Counted from the stretch's first letter, positions 7,991-17,639 are shown. The stretch is DNA of 64,000 bases from Novosphingobium sp. SCN 66-18 (GCA_001725355.1 MEGD01000001.1:186001-250000); one strand, 5' to 3'. The notes: generated from the sequence alone by a model not told the origin. Numbers and translations: made by a program.

Positions 7991-8210
7991 CGGTCGTTCT
8001 TCGTTCGGGCAGGGTGCACCGGACGTTCGAGGTTCCCGCGCCAAAGGCGGGACGATCCCTCGCGCAACGACAGCCACTGCCTGCCGGGAAGACCGTGCGG
8101 GAAGCGTCGTCTCGTGCCCTCCGGCGATCTCGCCGGGGCGTCGCGCGGCGGGCGTTTTCCATGCGGTCCGAACGGCAGGTCATCGCCGTTCGTATCCAGG
8201 GAACCGCACC
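7991..8210 (+). other. btuB leader downstream of the riboswitch
   Basis: About 220 bases lie between the B12 box and the btuB start. The first 25 hold the anti-B12-box pairing element and a GGTGCACCGG motif that the minus-strand leader also has as GATGCACCGG. Around 8075-8100 the bases GCCACTGCCTGCCGGGAAG resemble a fragment of a cobalamin aptamer, without a second core. No reading frame here looks like a gene. Confidence 0.5.
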
Positions 8211-10163
8211 ATGCGCCTGACCCGTTGTTCCGTTGTTTCCGTCCTCTCGCTCTCGCTGGGCCTTCCCGTGGTCGCCCATGCCGCCCCTTACCCCGACGAT
8301 CCGGCGTCCGATGCGGCGCCCGACACCTCCATCGTCGTCACCGCGCTGCGCACGCCGGTCGCGCAGGATCGCGTCTCGTCCACCGTCACCGTGCTGGACG
8401 AGGCGGCCATCCGGCAGGTGCAGCCGCTGGCCCTTACCGATGTCCTGGTCCGCACGCCCGGCATCAGCCTTTCGCGCAACGGCGGCTATGGCACCGCCAC
8501 GTCGCTGCGCATCCGCGGCGCGGACGCCGGCCAGTCGGTCATGGTGATCGACGGGGTGCGCCTGTCCGATCCGTCCGCCACGTCCGGCGGTTATGCCTTT
8601 TCCAACCTGTTCGTCGATGACATCGAACGCATCGAGATCCTGCGCGGCCCGCAATCGATCCTGTGGGGCAGCGACGCGATCGGCGGTGTCATCAACGTGA
8701 CCACGCGCCGCGCGGAAAAGCCGCTGGAAGGCAGCCTGGCGGTGGAGGCGGGCACGCACAAGACAGTGAACGCGCAGGCGGGCGTAGGCGGCACGGGCAC
8801 GCTGATCGACTGGCGGTTGTCCGCCTCGACCTTCTCCACCGACGGCATTTCGGCACGCAGCAATGGCACCGAGCCGGACGGATACCGCCGCACCTCGGCC
8901 AGTGGCACGGCCACGTTCAAGCTGGCGCCCAACCTGTCGCTGGACCTGCGCGGCTACTGGGCCGACGCGCGCAACGATTTTGACGGCACCTCGGGCGACT
9001 CGCTCGTCTATGGCCTGACGAAGGAATGGTCGGGCTATGCCGGGCTCAATCTCGCGCTGCTCGACGGCCGCTTCACCAACCGGCTGGCGGCGATGCAGAC
9101 CGAGACCGACCGCGAGAACTACGATCCCGCCCGCGCGATCCGTCCGCTGAACTTCGACGCCCACGGCCGCGTCCGCCGCTTCGAATACCAGGGGTCGTTC
9201 CGCTTTTCCGACGCGGTGCAGGCCGTGTTCGGCGCCGAACGCGAGGAACAGCGCATGACCACGGCTTCGCCCGGCAACAACACCGCGCCCTATGCGCTGG
9301 TGCCGCAGCGCGCTTCGACCGACAGCCTCTATGGCGAGTTGCGCGCGACGCCTCTCGCCGGGCTGACGCTCAACGGCGGCGTGCGCTACGATCACCAGTC
9401 GCGGTTCGGAGGGAACACGGTGTTCAGCGCCGGCGGCGTCTATACGCCCAACGCGGGCAAGACGGTGCTGCGCGCCAGCTATGACGAAGGGTTCAAGGCC
9501 CCGTCGCTCTACCAGCTGTTCAGCCTCTACGGTAACGCGGATCTCAAGCCCGAAAAGGCGAAGGGCTGGTCGGTCGGCTTCGAGCAGGCGCTGGGCAGCG
9601 TGCTGCGCGGCTCCGCGACATGGTTCGAGCGCGACACCGACAACCTGATCGACTTCGCCTATTGCCCCACCAGCGGCCCGCTGCCTGCATCCTGCTATGT
9701 GCCCGGCACGACCACAACGCGCTTCGGCTACTACGCCAACGTCCGCAAGGCGCACGCGCGGGGCATTGAGCTGAGCGGTGATGCCCGGATCGGCGTGCTG
9801 TTCGCGCAGGGCAACTACAGCTGGATTGCGGCGCAGGACCGGTCGCCCGGCGGCGCCGACTTCGGCCGCCAGCTTGCCCGCGTGCCGCGCCATCTCGCCA
9901 ACGTCGAGGGTGGGATCGATCTTCCGCAGGGGGTGAAGGCCAGCGTGGCCGCGCGCTATGCCGGCGCGACGTTCGACCGCGCGGGCAGCCGCACGACCTT
10001 GCCCGATTACTGGCTGGTCGACCTGCGGGTGCAGTGGCGCGTGGCCGGCGGGCTGACGGTCCATGGCCGCATCGAGAACCTGGCCGACCGGCATTACGAG
10101 ACGGCCAGCGGCTACGGCAGCCTGGGCCGAACGGTCTATATCGGCCTGCGGAGCCGGTTCTGA
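8211..10163 (+). CDS. btuB: TonB-dependent vitamin B12 receptor
   Basis: A 650-residue outer-membrane receptor. The signal peptide ends near VVAHAA at residue 25, and a TonB box (SIVVTAL) lies near residue 40. The plug domain carries TDVLVRTPGISL, LRIRGADAGQSVMVIDGVRL and IEILRGPQSILWGSDAIGGVINV, and the barrel ends with RTVYIGLRSRF. The length and the plug signature match BtuB rather than the longer siderophore receptors. Control by a cobalamin riboswitch and position at the head of a cob operon support cobalamin or cobinamide as ligand. The stop overlaps the next start as TGATG. No btuF or btuCD genes are in the window. Confidence 0.95.
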   Translation: MRLTRCSVVSVLSLSLGLPVVAHAAPYPDDPASDAAPDTSIVVTALRTPVAQDRVSSTVTVLDEAAIRQVQPLALTDVLVRTPGISLSRNGGYGTATSLRIRGADAGQSVMVIDGVRLSDPSATSGGYAFSNLFVDDIERIEILRGPQSILWGSDAIGGVINVTTRRAEKPLEGSLAVEAGTHKTVNAQAGVGGTGTLIDWRLSASTFSTDGISARSNGTEPDGYRRTSASGTATFKLAPNLSLDLRGYWADARNDFDGTSGDSLVYGLTKEWSGYAGLNLALLDGRFTNRLAAMQTETDRENYDPARAIRPLNFDAHGRVRRFEYQGSFRFSDAVQAVFGAEREEQRMTTASPGNNTAPYALVPQRASTDSLYGELRATPLAGLTLNGGVRYDHQSRFGGNTVFSAGGVYTPNAGKTVLRASYDEGFKAPSLYQLFSLYGNADLKPEKAKGWSVGFEQALGSVLRGSATWFERDTDNLIDFAYCPTSGPLPASCYVPGTTTTRFGYYANVRKAHARGIELSGDARIGVLFAQGNYSWIAAQDRSPGGADFGRQLARVPRHLANVEGGIDLPQGVKASVAARYAGATFDRAGSRTTLPDYWLVDLRVQWRVAGGLTVHGRIENLADRHYETASGYGSLGRTVYIGLRSRF

Positions 10164-10570
10164 TGCTGCGCGCGGTTGCAAACGGGCCGGCGGTGGTGGT
10201 CTGCTCCACCTGCCGCCTGTCCGCCGACCGGCGCGAGGACGAAGGCGGGCGGCGCGGTGGCGCGCTGCTCGCCGAAGCCTTGCGGCAGGCGCAGGCGCAG
10301 GAACCGGACCTTGCCGGCGTGGCGGTGCAGGAAATGGCCTGCCTGTTCGCCTGCCAGCGCCATTGCACGGTCCATATCCGCGCGCCCGGCCGGATCGGCT
10401 ATGTGCTGGGCGGCTTCACGCCCGACAAGGCTTCGGCGCGCGCGATCCTGGGTTATGCCGCGCGCCACGCCGCGAGTGCGGAAGGCGTGGTGCCCTATGC
10501 CGAATGGCCGGAAGGCGTGAAGGGCCATTTCATCACCCGCACCCCGCCCGAAGGCTATGTCTGCCCATGA
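10163..10570 (+). CDS. DUF1636 protein of the cobalamin operon
   Basis: A 135-residue cytoplasmic protein of the DUF1636 (predicted metal-binding) family. Cysteines occur as VVCSTC near residues 14-17 and as MACLFACQRHC around 66-76, followed by GYVLGGFTPDKASARAIL. The C-terminus has GHFITRTPP. Its function is not established. DUF1636 genes are often found among cob genes, and the thioredoxin-like ferredoxin spacing suggests metal or Fe-S binding. The start overlaps the btuB stop by one base and the 3' end overlaps cobT by 14 bases, so translation is coupled on both sides. Confidence 0.85.
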   Translation: MLRAVANGPAVVVCSTCRLSADRREDEGGRRGGALLAEALRQAQAQEPDLAGVAVQEMACLFACQRHCTVHIRAPGRIGYVLGGFTPDKASARAILGYAARHAASAEGVVPYAEWPEGVKGHFITRTPPEGYVCP

Positions 10571-11597
10571 TTGTCTGGCCATGATCCGCTTTGACGATCC
10601 GGCGGCGTTCGGGGCCGCGCTCGACGCCTTGCCGCAGCCCGACGATGCCGCGCTGGCCGCGGGGCGCGCGCGGCAGGCGGTGCTGACCAAGCCGGCGGGA
10701 TCGCTGGGGCGGCTGGAGGAGATCGCGCTGTTCATGGCGGGCTGGCAGCGGCGCGAACGGCCGGCGCTCGACCGGGTGCGGGCAACGGTGTTTGCCGGCA
10801 ACCACGGCGTCGCCGCACGCGGCGTCAGCGCCTTTCCCGTGGAGGTGACCGCACAGATGGTCGCGAATTTCCAGGCCGGCGGCGCAGCGATCAACGCGCT
10901 GGCGCGGGCGTGCGGCGCGGCGCTGTCCGTGGTCGCGCTCGATCTTGACCGCCCGACTGGCGACATCGCCAGCGCGGCGGCGATGAGCGAGGAGGAGTGC
11001 CTCGCCGCGCTCAACGCCGGGGCGCAAGGCGTGGCGGCGGACACCGATCTCCTGTTCGTGGGCGAAATGGGGATCGCCAACACCACGCCCGCCGCCGCGC
11101 TGTGCGCGCAAGCCTTCGGCGGCGCGGCGGCGGACTGGTGCGGGCACGGCAGCGGCATCGACGGCCCGGGCGTCGCGCGCAAGATCGCGGCGGTCGAAAG
11201 CGCGCTGGCGCTGCATGGCGAGCATTGCGTGACCCCGTTCGAGACGTTGCGCCGGCTTGGCGGGCGCGAGATCGCGGCCATGGCCGGCGCGATCCTTGCC
11301 GCCAGGTTGCTGCGCGTGCCGGTGCTGCTCGACGGGTTCATCTGCTGCGCGGCGATTGCCCCGCTGGTCGCCGCCCGGCCCACGTTTACCGACCATTGCC
11401 TTGCCGCGCATTGCTCGGCCGAACAGGCGCATGCGCGGTTGCTCGGGCACTTCGGGCTGGAGCCGTTGCTGCGGCTTGGCATGCGGCTGGGCGAGGGATC
11501 GGGCGCGGCGGTGGCGGTTCCGCTGGTGCGCGCTGCCCTTGCCGCGCACAACGGCATGGCGACTTTTGCCGAAGCAGCGGTGGCGCAGGCCTTATGA
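10557..11597 (+). CDS. cobT: Nicotinate-nucleotide-dimethylbenzimidazole phosphoribosyltransferase
   Basis: CobT activates the lower ligand 5,6-dimethylbenzimidazole to alpha-ribazole phosphate. The 346-residue protein has LTKPAGSLGRLEEIA near the start, FAGNHGVAARGVSAFP, VGEMGIANTTPAAAL, CGHGSGID and the catalytic Glu in LGEGSGA near residue 312. The ATG at 10557 is preceded by GAAGG; an in-frame ATG at 10581 is possible but lacks a ribosome binding site. It overlaps the DUF1636 gene by 14 bases. A bluB gene to make dimethylbenzimidazole is not in the window. Confidence 0.95.
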   Translation: MSAHDCLAMIRFDDPAAFGAALDALPQPDDAALAAGRARQAVLTKPAGSLGRLEEIALFMAGWQRRERPALDRVRATVFAGNHGVAARGVSAFPVEVTAQMVANFQAGGAAINALARACGAALSVVALDLDRPTGDIASAAAMSEEECLAALNAGAQGVAADTDLLFVGEMGIANTTPAAALCAQAFGGAAADWCGHGSGIDGPGVARKIAAVESALALHGEHCVTPFETLRRLGGREIAAMAGAILAARLLRVPVLLDGFICCAAIAPLVAARPTFTDHCLAAHCSAEQAHARLLGHFGLEPLLRLGMRLGEGSGAAVAVPLVRAALAAHNGMATFAEAAVAQAL

Positions 11598-12172
11598 AAG
11601 CCGTGGCGCTTCATCTCCTGCGGCACGGTCCGCCACTGCGGCCCGGCCTGTTGCTGGGGCGCACCGACGATGCGGCGCGCGATCCCGGCTGTGCAAGGTT
11701 GCTCGCGCCGGCCATGGCGCTGGACGTCGCGGGGATCGTTACGTCCGATCTTCGGCGCGCGCGGGCTTCGGCGGAAGCGCTCGCGCTGGCGCGCGGCTTG
11801 CCGCTGGCGGTCGATCCGCGCTGGCGCGAACTCGATTTCGGGGATTGGGATGGCCGTGCCCCTGAAGACCTCGCGCAGGCCGATCTCGCGCGGTTCTGGG
11901 ACGATCCCGATGCCTGGCCTCCACCGGGCGGAGAGCGCTGGTCGGCGCTGTGCCATCGGGTAGGGCAGGCGATCTGCGCGCTCGATCGCGCGACGCTGGT
12001 CGTGACCCACGCCGGCGCGATGCGCGCGGCGGTCTCGGTCCTGACCGGGCTGGATCACCGCGCCGTCTGGGCGTTCGACGTGCCTTATGGCGCTTTGCTC
12101 TCGTTCAGGGTCTGGCCGGGAGAGAAACCGGCGGGGCAGATTACGGGCCTGCAGGCCGGGGGCGGGGCGTGA
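11594..12172 (+). CDS. Histidine phosphatase, probable alpha-ribazole-phosphate phosphatase
   Basis: A 192-residue phosphoglycerate-mutase-like phosphatase. The catalytic LLRHG is at residues 8-12, SDLRRARASAEAL supplies the second phosphate-binding Arg, WRELDFGDWDG holds the acid Glu and VVTHAGAMRA the second His. Its place between cobT and cobS points to removal of phosphate from alpha-ribazole phosphate or adenosylcobalamin phosphate (the CobC reaction in Salmonella naming). The gene symbol is left blank because cobC also names the aminotransferase-like enzyme in the aerobic pathway. Start overlaps the cobT stop as ATGA. Confidence 0.88.
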   Translation: MKAVALHLLRHGPPLRPGLLLGRTDDAARDPGCARLLAPAMALDVAGIVTSDLRRARASAEALALARGLPLAVDPRWRELDFGDWDGRAPEDLAQADLARFWDDPDAWPPPGGERWSALCHRVGQAICALDRATLVVTHAGAMRAAVSVLTGLDHRAVWAFDVPYGALLSFRVWPGEKPAGQITGLQAGGGA

Positions 12173-12882
12173 AGCCGCTGCTGCTCGCCCTGCAATTCCT
12201 GACGCGCTTGCCGCTTCCAATGATCCCGGCGGACGAGGCGGACTTCGGCCGGGCGATCCGCTGGTTTCCCGTCGCCGGACTGGTCGTTGGCGGTGCGGTC
12301 GCTGTCGCGGCATGGGTGGGCCTGCACCGGGACGCATGGTTGGCTGCGCTGCTGGCGCTGGCGGCGTGGACCGCGATCACCGGCGCGCTGCACCTCGACG
12401 GGCTGGGCGACGTCGCGGACGCCGCCGGGGCGGCGCACCGCGATCCGGCGCGCGTCTCCGCCGTGCTGACCGATCCGCACATCGGCAGCTTCGGCGTGGT
12501 CGCCATCGTGCTGCAAGTGCTGGCCAAGCTGGTGTTGCTCCACCTTGTCGTGCGGGTGTCGGTGCCGCCCGCGCTGCTGCTGGTGCCGGTCCTGGCGCGG
12601 TTGGGGCCGATCGCGTGGGCGATCGCCCTGCCACCCTTGCACGCGGGGATGGGCACGCTGTTCCGGGCGGGCGCGGCCGGATCGGTTCTCGCGGTCTGGC
12701 TGCTGTGCCTGGCCGTGTGCGCTTTCCTGACGAACCCGGCGCTCCTGCTGGCGCTCGGTCTGGTGCCACTGTGGGCGCGGTGGCTGCGCGCGCGGATCGG
12801 CGGCCTTTCGGGCGACGGGCACGGCGCCGGGATCGAGCTGCTCGAAACGGCCGGGCTGCTCGTGCTGGCGGTGACCGGATGA
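12169..12882 (+). CDS. cobS: Adenosylcobinamide-GDP ribazoletransferase (cobalamin synthase)
   Basis: A 237-residue integral membrane enzyme that joins adenosylcobinamide-GDP to alpha-ribazole, the last assembly step. It has LQFLTRLPLP at the start, the metal-binding ALHLDGLGDVADA motif near residue 80 with the second acidic DPHIGSFG, and about six hydrophobic segments. The C-terminus carries GLSGDGHGA. The GTG start at 12169 overlaps the preceding stop (GTGA), the same arrangement as at cobB. Confidence 0.94.
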   Translation: MKPLLLALQFLTRLPLPMIPADEADFGRAIRWFPVAGLVVGGAVAVAAWVGLHRDAWLAALLALAAWTAITGALHLDGLGDVADAAGAAHRDPARVSAVLTDPHIGSFGVVAIVLQVLAKLVLLHLVVRVSVPPALLLVPVLARLGPIAWAIALPPLHAGMGTLFRAGAAGSVLAVWLLCLAVCAFLTNPALLLALGLVPLWARWLRARIGGLSGDGHGAGIELLETAGLLVLAVTG

Positions 12883-13877
12883 CGGGGGCTTTCACCCATC
12901 ACGGCGGGCGGCTGGCGGACGCCAGCGCGCGGTTCGGCGGCGCGCCGGAGGACTGGCTCGACCTTTCGACCGGGATCAATCCCGTGCCGTGGCAGCCCCC
13001 GCCGGCGCTGGCGATCGACTGGCGCGGGCTTCCCCAAGCGCAGGCGCTCGCCCTGCTGGAAGCTCGGGCGGCCGGGCATTTCGGCGTCCAGCCCGACCTC
13101 TGCATGGCCCTGCCCGGCAGCGAGGTGGCGCTGCGCCTGCTGGCCCGGCTGCTGGACCTGCCGGGTCGCTATCCGCCGCTTGCCTATGGCACCTATCGCG
13201 ATGCCTTTGCGCGGGGTGAGGCCCTGGCGCCGCGCGCAGACCTGCCATCCCACGCCACCGCCATCGTCCTCGGCAATCCCAACAACCCCGATGGCACGGT
13301 GCTGTCGCCCGCGCGGGCGCTGGCCCTGCTGGCGCATCAGGAGGCGCACGGCGGCTGGCTGATCGTGGACGAAGCCTTCGCGGACGGCGCGCCGGACGCC
13401 AGCCTCGCCGCGCTGGTCGCGCCGCACCGGCGGCTGATCGTGCTGCGATCGTTCGGGAAGTTCTTCGGGCTTGCGGGGATGCGGCTGGGCTTCGTGATCG
13501 CGCCGGAGGGCGTCCTGGCGGCGCTGCGCCATCTGCTGGGCGATTGGCCGGTTCATGCCGCCGCGCTGGCGTTTGGCACGGCGGCTTATGGTGATCGGGC
13601 CTGGATCGCGCAGACCCGGCAGGCGTTGCCCGTGCGGGCCGCCGCGCTCGATAGCGTGCTGCGCCGCCATGGCCTTGCCCCGGAGGGCGCCTGCCCGCTG
13701 TTCCGGCTGGTGCGGACGCCGGAGGCCGGGCGATTGTTCGCCGCGCTGGCCCGCCACCGCATCCTGACCCGGCCTTTCGCGGACCATCCCGGCCTCTTGC
13801 GCCTTGGCCTGCCGGCCGATGACGCGGGGCTGGCGCGGCTCGATGCGACGCTGGCGCAGGGGCGGGCCGATGGCTGA
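12879..13877 (+). CDS. cobD: Threonine-phosphate decarboxylase-like PLP enzyme (CobD/CobC family)
   Basis: A 332-residue fold-type I PLP enzyme. Motifs are HGGRL, LDLSTGINP, the substrate-loop LGNPNNPDGT, VDEAFAD and the PLP lysine in SFGKFFGLAG near residue 194, all as in L-threonine-O-3-phosphate decarboxylase. It would supply (R)-1-amino-2-propanol phosphate for the nucleotide loop. Pseudomonas nomenclature calls this gene cobC. Coupled to cobS by ATGA and to cbiB by an eight-base overlap. Confidence 0.91.
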   Translation: MTGAFTHHGGRLADASARFGGAPEDWLDLSTGINPVPWQPPPALAIDWRGLPQAQALALLEARAAGHFGVQPDLCMALPGSEVALRLLARLLDLPGRYPPLAYGTYRDAFARGEALAPRADLPSHATAIVLGNPNNPDGTVLSPARALALLAHQEAHGGWLIVDEAFADGAPDASLAALVAPHRRLIVLRSFGKFFGLAGMRLGFVIAPEGVLAALRHLLGDWPVHAAALAFGTAAYGDRAWIAQTRQALPVRAAALDSVLRRHGLAPEGACPLFRLVRTPEAGRLFAALARHRILTRPFADHPGLLRLGLPADDAGLARLDATLAQGRADG

Positions 13878-14805
13878 GCCTGTCGCGCTGGCCGCGCTGG
13901 CGCTCGACGCCGGGCTGGGCTGGCCGGCCCGGCTCCACGCGCGGACCGGGCATCCCGTCGGCGCGTTCGCGCGGCTTGTTTCGGGGTGCGAGCGCTGCTG
14001 GAACCGGCGCGGGTATGGCGACTTTGCCCGGCGCGTTCTGGGCACGGCCACGGTCGCGCTGCTGATCGCGTTTGCGGCGCTCGGGGCGCTGACGGTGGAG
14101 TGCGCGATCCGCTGGGGCGTGGGGCCGCTGGCCTGGCCGGTGCTCGCGCTGGCCGCCTGGCCCGCGCTGGCGCAGCGCAGCCTCGACGACCATGTGCGCC
14201 CGGTGATCGCGGCGCTGGCGCGCGATGACCTGCCCGCCGCGCGCAAGGCCGTGGGCAGGATCGTGGGGCGCGATACCGCGGCGCTCGATCACGCCGGAAT
14301 CGCCCGCGCCGCGATCGAGAGCCTGGCGGAAAGCTTCTGCGATGGCGTGGTCGCGCCGCTGTTCTGGCTGCTCGTGCTGGGGCTGCCGGGGGCGTGGGCC
14401 TACAAGGCGGTGAACACGGCGGACAGCCTGATCGGCCATCCCGAGCCACCGCTGCGCGCGTTCGGCTGGGCGGCGGCGCGCGGCGACGATCTGCTGAATC
14501 TGGCGCCCGCGCGCCTTTCCGCGCTGCTGCTGTGCCTGGCGGGCGGGGGCGGCTGGCGCACCGTGTGGCGCGATCATGCACGCCACGCCTCTCCCAACGC
14601 CGGCTGGCCCGAGGCGGCCATGGCGGGGGTGCTCGGCGTCCGGCTGGCCGGCCCCGCCTGTTATGATGGGCAGGTGCTGGACAAGCCGTGGATCGGTGCG
14701 GGAGGAGAGGCCGGTCTTGCCGCGCTGATCGCGGCGCGGCGTGTCTATGTCAGGGCCTGCGGGCTGGGATGGCTGATAGCAGGAGGAATGGCATGGCTGG
14801 CCTGA
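13870..14805 (+). CDS. cbiB: Adenosylcobinamide-phosphate synthase
   Basis: A 311-residue membrane protein that attaches aminopropanol phosphate to adenosylcobyric acid. Family signs are [10 protein letters not shown] and HPVGAFARL at the start, [19 protein letters not shown] near the middle, the [14 protein letters not shown] motif, and [15 protein letters not shown]. The ATG at 13870 lies within the end of cobD. It partners directly with the preceding PLP enzyme. The same gene is called cobD in aerobic-pathway nomenclature. Confidence 0.94.
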   Translation: MAEPVALAALALDAGLGWPARLHARTGHPVGAFARLVSGCERCWNRRGYGDFARRVLGTATVALLIAFAALGALTVECAIRWGVGPLAWPVLALAAWPALAQRSLDDHVRPVIAALARDDLPAARKAVGRIVGRDTAALDHAGIARAAIESLAESFCDGVVAPLFWLLVLGLPGAWAYKAVNTADSLIGHPEPPLRAFGWAAARGDDLLNLAPARLSALLLCLAGGGGWRTVWRDHARHASPNAGWPEAAMAGVLGVRLAGPACYDGQVLDKPWIGAGGEAGLAALIAARRVYVRACGLGWLIAGGMAWLA

Positions 14806-16253
14806 TGGTGCAGGGGACGGGTTCCGATGTGGGCAAATCGGTGCTGGTCGCGGGGCTGTGCCGCGCGCTGGCCAACCGGGGCATCCGTGTCCTGCCGTTC
14901 AAGCCGCAGAACATGTCGAACAACGCGGCGGTCACGGTCGATGGCGGCGAGATTGGCCGGGCGCAGGCGTTGCAGGCGCTGGCCGCGCGTGCCGCGCCGC
15001 ACACCGACATGAATCCCGTGCTGCTGAAGCCGCAGGCGGATCGCACGTCGCAACTCGTGGTGCATGGCCGGGTGCGCGGCACGCTGGGATCGGCCGATTT
15101 CCGCGAAGGACGGCGCAGCCTGCTGCCCGAAGTGCTCGAAAGCTGGCATCGCCTGCGCGCGCGCTGCGATCTGGTGGTCGTCGAAGGCGCCGGCTCGCCG
15201 GCCGAGATCAACCTGCGCGATGGCGATATCGCCAACATGGGCTTCGCGCGCGCGGCGAATGTGCCGGTGGTGCTGGTGGGCGATATCGACCGGGGCGGGG
15301 TGATCGCGTCGCTGGTGGGAACGCGCGCGGTGCTCGATCCGGCAGATGCGGCGATGATCCGGGGCTTCATCGTCAACAAGTTCCGGGGCGATCCCGCGCT
15401 GTTCGCCGATGGTTACGAGGCGATCGGCCGGTTGACGGGCTGGCCGGGCTTCGGGCTGGTGCCCTGGATTGCGGCCACCGCCCGGCTGCCCAGCGAGGAT
15501 GCGGTGGTGCTCGACCGCGCGGCCCCGGCCACGCCGGGGCGCAAGCTGGTCGCCTGCCCGATCCTGCCGCGCATCGCCAACTTCGATGATCTCGATCCCT
15601 TGCGGCAGGAGCCGGAGGTGGAGGTAGCGATGGTTCCGCCCGGCACGCCGATCCCCGCCCATGCCGGGATGATCGTGCTGCCCGGATCGAAAGCGACGAT
15701 CGCCGACATGGCCTTCCTGCGCGCGCAGGGCTGGGACATCGACATCCTTGCCCATCACCGGCGCGGCGGCGCGGTGCTGGGGATCTGCGGCGGATACCAG
15801 ATGCTTGGTCGCCGGATCGCCGATCCGCTGGGGATCGAAGGCGATCCGCGCGCCATCGCCGGGCTTGGCCTGCTGGACGTGGAGACCGTGCTTACGCCGG
15901 AAAAGGCGCTGCGGCGCGTGCGGGGCGTGGCGCTCGGCGCGGCGTTCGAGGGCTACGAGATGCACATGGGCGAAACGACAGGGCCGGGCACGGCACATCG
16001 GTTCGCCTGTCTGGACGGCACGCGCGCGGATGGTGCGATCCACGCCGACGGGCGTGTGTTCGGCACCTATTGCCATGGATTGTTCGCCGCACCCGGCCTG
16101 CGCGCGGCCGTGCTGGCGCGGATCGGTGCGCGCTCGAACGGCGCGGACCACGATCATGCGGTCGATGCCGCGCTCGACGAACTGGCGGGCGAGCTGGAGC
16201 GGCATCTCGATATCGATGGCTTGCTGGCGCTCGCGCGGGCGGGCCTTGCATGA
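14793..16253 (+). CDS. cobQ: Cobyric acid synthase
   Basis: A 486-residue amidotransferase that amidates side chains b, d, e and g of adenosylcobyrinate a,c-diamide. It has the ATP motif GTGSDVGKS at residues 8-16, [32 protein letters not shown] and a C-terminal glutaminase with [10 protein letters not shown], the nucleophile Cys in [10 protein letters not shown] near residue 332, and the catalytic His in GTYCHGLF. A strong AGGAGG at 14781-14786 sets the start at 14793, inside the last codons of cbiB. Unlike cobB it is intact. Confidence 0.95.
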   Translation: MAGLMVQGTGSDVGKSVLVAGLCRALANRGIRVLPFKPQNMSNNAAVTVDGGEIGRAQALQALAARAAPHTDMNPVLLKPQADRTSQLVVHGRVRGTLGSADFREGRRSLLPEVLESWHRLRARCDLVVVEGAGSPAEINLRDGDIANMGFARAANVPVVLVGDIDRGGVIASLVGTRAVLDPADAAMIRGFIVNKFRGDPALFADGYEAIGRLTGWPGFGLVPWIAATARLPSEDAVVLDRAAPATPGRKLVACPILPRIANFDDLDPLRQEPEVEVAMVPPGTPIPAHAGMIVLPGSKATIADMAFLRAQGWDIDILAHHRRGGAVLGICGGYQMLGRRIADPLGIEGDPRAIAGLGLLDVETVLTPEKALRRVRGVALGAAFEGYEMHMGETTGPGTAHRFACLDGTRADGAIHADGRVFGTYCHGLFAAPGLRAAVLARIGARSNGADHDHAVDAALDELAGELERHLDIDGLLALARAGLA

Positions 16254-16783
16254 CCAGCCTGCTCGTTCTCGGCGGCGCGCGTTCGGGCAAGAGCCGCTAT
16301 GCCCAGCAGCGCGTGGAAGCGTGCGCGGGCCGGCTGGCCTATATCGCCACGGCGCAGGCGTTCGATGCCGAGATGGCCGACCGGATCGCGCGCCACCGCG
16401 CCGATCGCGATGCGCGCTGGCACACCATCGAGGCACCGCTCGACCTTGCCGCCGCCCTTGCGCGAGCCGGCGAGGCGCACGCCGCGATCCTTGTGGATTG
16501 CCTGACGCTGTGGATATCCAACCTGCTCCTGGCGGATCGCGATGTGCAGCGCGAAGGCATGGCGCTGGCCGAAGCCGTCGCTGCCTGCCCGGTGCCGGTG
16601 GCGCTCGTCGCCAACGAGGTGGGGCTGGGGATCGTGCCGGACAACGCGCTGGCGCGCCGTTTCCGTGATGAGGCGGGGTGGCTCAACCAGCGGCTCGCGG
16701 GGATGGCGGACGAGGTCGTGTTCGTCGCGGCCGGCCTGCCGATGGTTCTGAAGGGCGCGGGCGCGGTTGTATCCGGGGTATGA
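16250..16783 (+). CDS. cobP: Adenosylcobinamide kinase/guanylyltransferase
   Basis: A 177-residue bifunctional enzyme (CobP/CobU) that phosphorylates adenosylcobinamide and transfers GMP to give adenosylcobinamide-GDP for CobS. P-loop GGARSGKS is at residues 8-15, followed by [12 protein letters not shown], the guanylylated-His region IARHRADRD and the [12 protein letters not shown] and [11 protein letters not shown] motifs. It is the last gene of the operon, coupled to cobQ by ATGA, and converges on the GntR regulator 24 bases away. Confidence 0.95.
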   Translation: MTSLLVLGGARSGKSRYAQQRVEACAGRLAYIATAQAFDAEMADRIARHRADRDARWHTIEAPLDLAAALARAGEAHAAILVDCLTLWISNLLLADRDVQREGMALAEAVAACPVPVALVANEVGLGIVPDNALARRFRDEAGWLNQRLAGMADEVVFVAAGLPMVLKGAGAVVSGV

Positions 16784-16807
16784 ACCACGGGCGTCGGCCT
16801 TCCGCCT

Positions 16808-17515
16808 TCACCCAGCCCGGCGCGCCTGCTCGATCAGTGCGGCGGCTTCGTTGAGAAGATCGCGGCTGGCGCTGACGGCCCGTTCCGCATCGCCGGCGGC
16901 AATCGCGTTGGCGATGACCCGGTGGGCGTCGCTGTCCGCGGTCGCCACGCCCTTTTGCCGGTTGGTCAGCCGGATGCTGAAGCGCAGCGCTGTCTCGACG
17001 AGATCCCGGCACTGGATCATGAAGCGGTTGCCGCTGGCGAGCAGGATGGCGACATGGAAATCGATGTCGGCCTGGAGAGCGTCCTCCTGGCTCATCCCGC
17101 GCGTGGTCATGCGCTCTGCCGCCTTGCCGATGCGCGCGATCGCTGCCGGATCGTTGCGACGGATCGCCAGCGATGCGGCCTGCGGCTCGATGGCGCAGCG
17201 GAAGGCGGTGAACTCCGCCAGCAGATCGAGCGAAAGGCCCCGGCTGAGCAGCCAGCGCAGCACATCGGGATCGAGGAAATTCCAGTCGCGCTCGGGTGCG
17301 ACGCTCGTGCCGAGTCGGGGCCGGGACGCGATCAGCCCCTTGGCCGTCAGCATCTTGACGGCTTCGCGGGTAACGCTGCGGCTGGCTTTGAACTGTTCCG
17401 AGATGTCCGCTTCAATGGGCAGAGGGCGATCCGCGTATTCGCCGGCAACGATCGCCCGCCCAAGCGTTTCGACAATGCGGGCGGTAACCTTGCCGCCGTT
17501 TTCGAAGGACGTCAT
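16808..17515 (-). CDS. GntR/FadR-family regulator, probable repressor of the adjacent sugar-acid genes
   Basis: A 235-residue regulator with an N-terminal winged helix (ISEQFKASRSVTREAVKML, residues about 38-57, then GLIASRPRLGTSV) and a C-terminal all-helical FadR/FCD-type domain with metal-binding style residues in DIDFHVAILLASGN. It is divergent from a KDPGal aldolase, 124 bases apart. FadR-type regulators of this context (for example DgoR) bind sugar-acid intermediates and release the operator. Two similar AT-rich sites, 17561-17577 and 19329-19345, are candidate operators. Confidence 0.88.
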   Translation of the reverse strand: MTSFENGGKVTARIVETLGRAIVAGEYADRPLPIEADISEQFKASRSVTREAVKMLTAKGLIASRPRLGTSVAPERDWNFLDPDVLRWLLSRGLSLDLLAEFTAFRCAIEPQAASLAIRRNDPAAIARIGKAAERMTTRGMSQEDALQADIDFHVAILLASGNRFMIQCRDLVETALRFSIRLTNRQKGVATADSDAHRVIANAIAAGDAERAVSASRDLLNEAAALIEQARRAG

Positions 17516-17560
17516 GGGCTGCTCCCGTCCCGATTGCGGATCGGGATCGCCGCTGTATTA

Positions 17561-17577
17561 ATATGATAAATAGTGAT
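17561..17577. promoter_or_regulatory. Candidate operator of the GntR regulator, site 1
   Basis: ATATGATAAATAGTGAT lies in the gap between the regulator and the aldolase gene and is strikingly AT-rich for this region. It matches the site upstream of the kinase gene at 14 of 17 positions. It is flanked by TATTA and AATA half-sites. Binding by the GntR protein is inferred from position and repetition. Confidence 0.55.
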
Positions 17578-17639
17578 AGAGCCGCCGCACCGCAGGATCA
17601 AGCCGGTGCGTCGATCGGGAACAGGAGAAAACCCCAGCC

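Noticed and set aside
7929-10181. A 750-codon frame on the minus strand
   Set aside because: Antisense to btuB; low-complexity composition without motifs.
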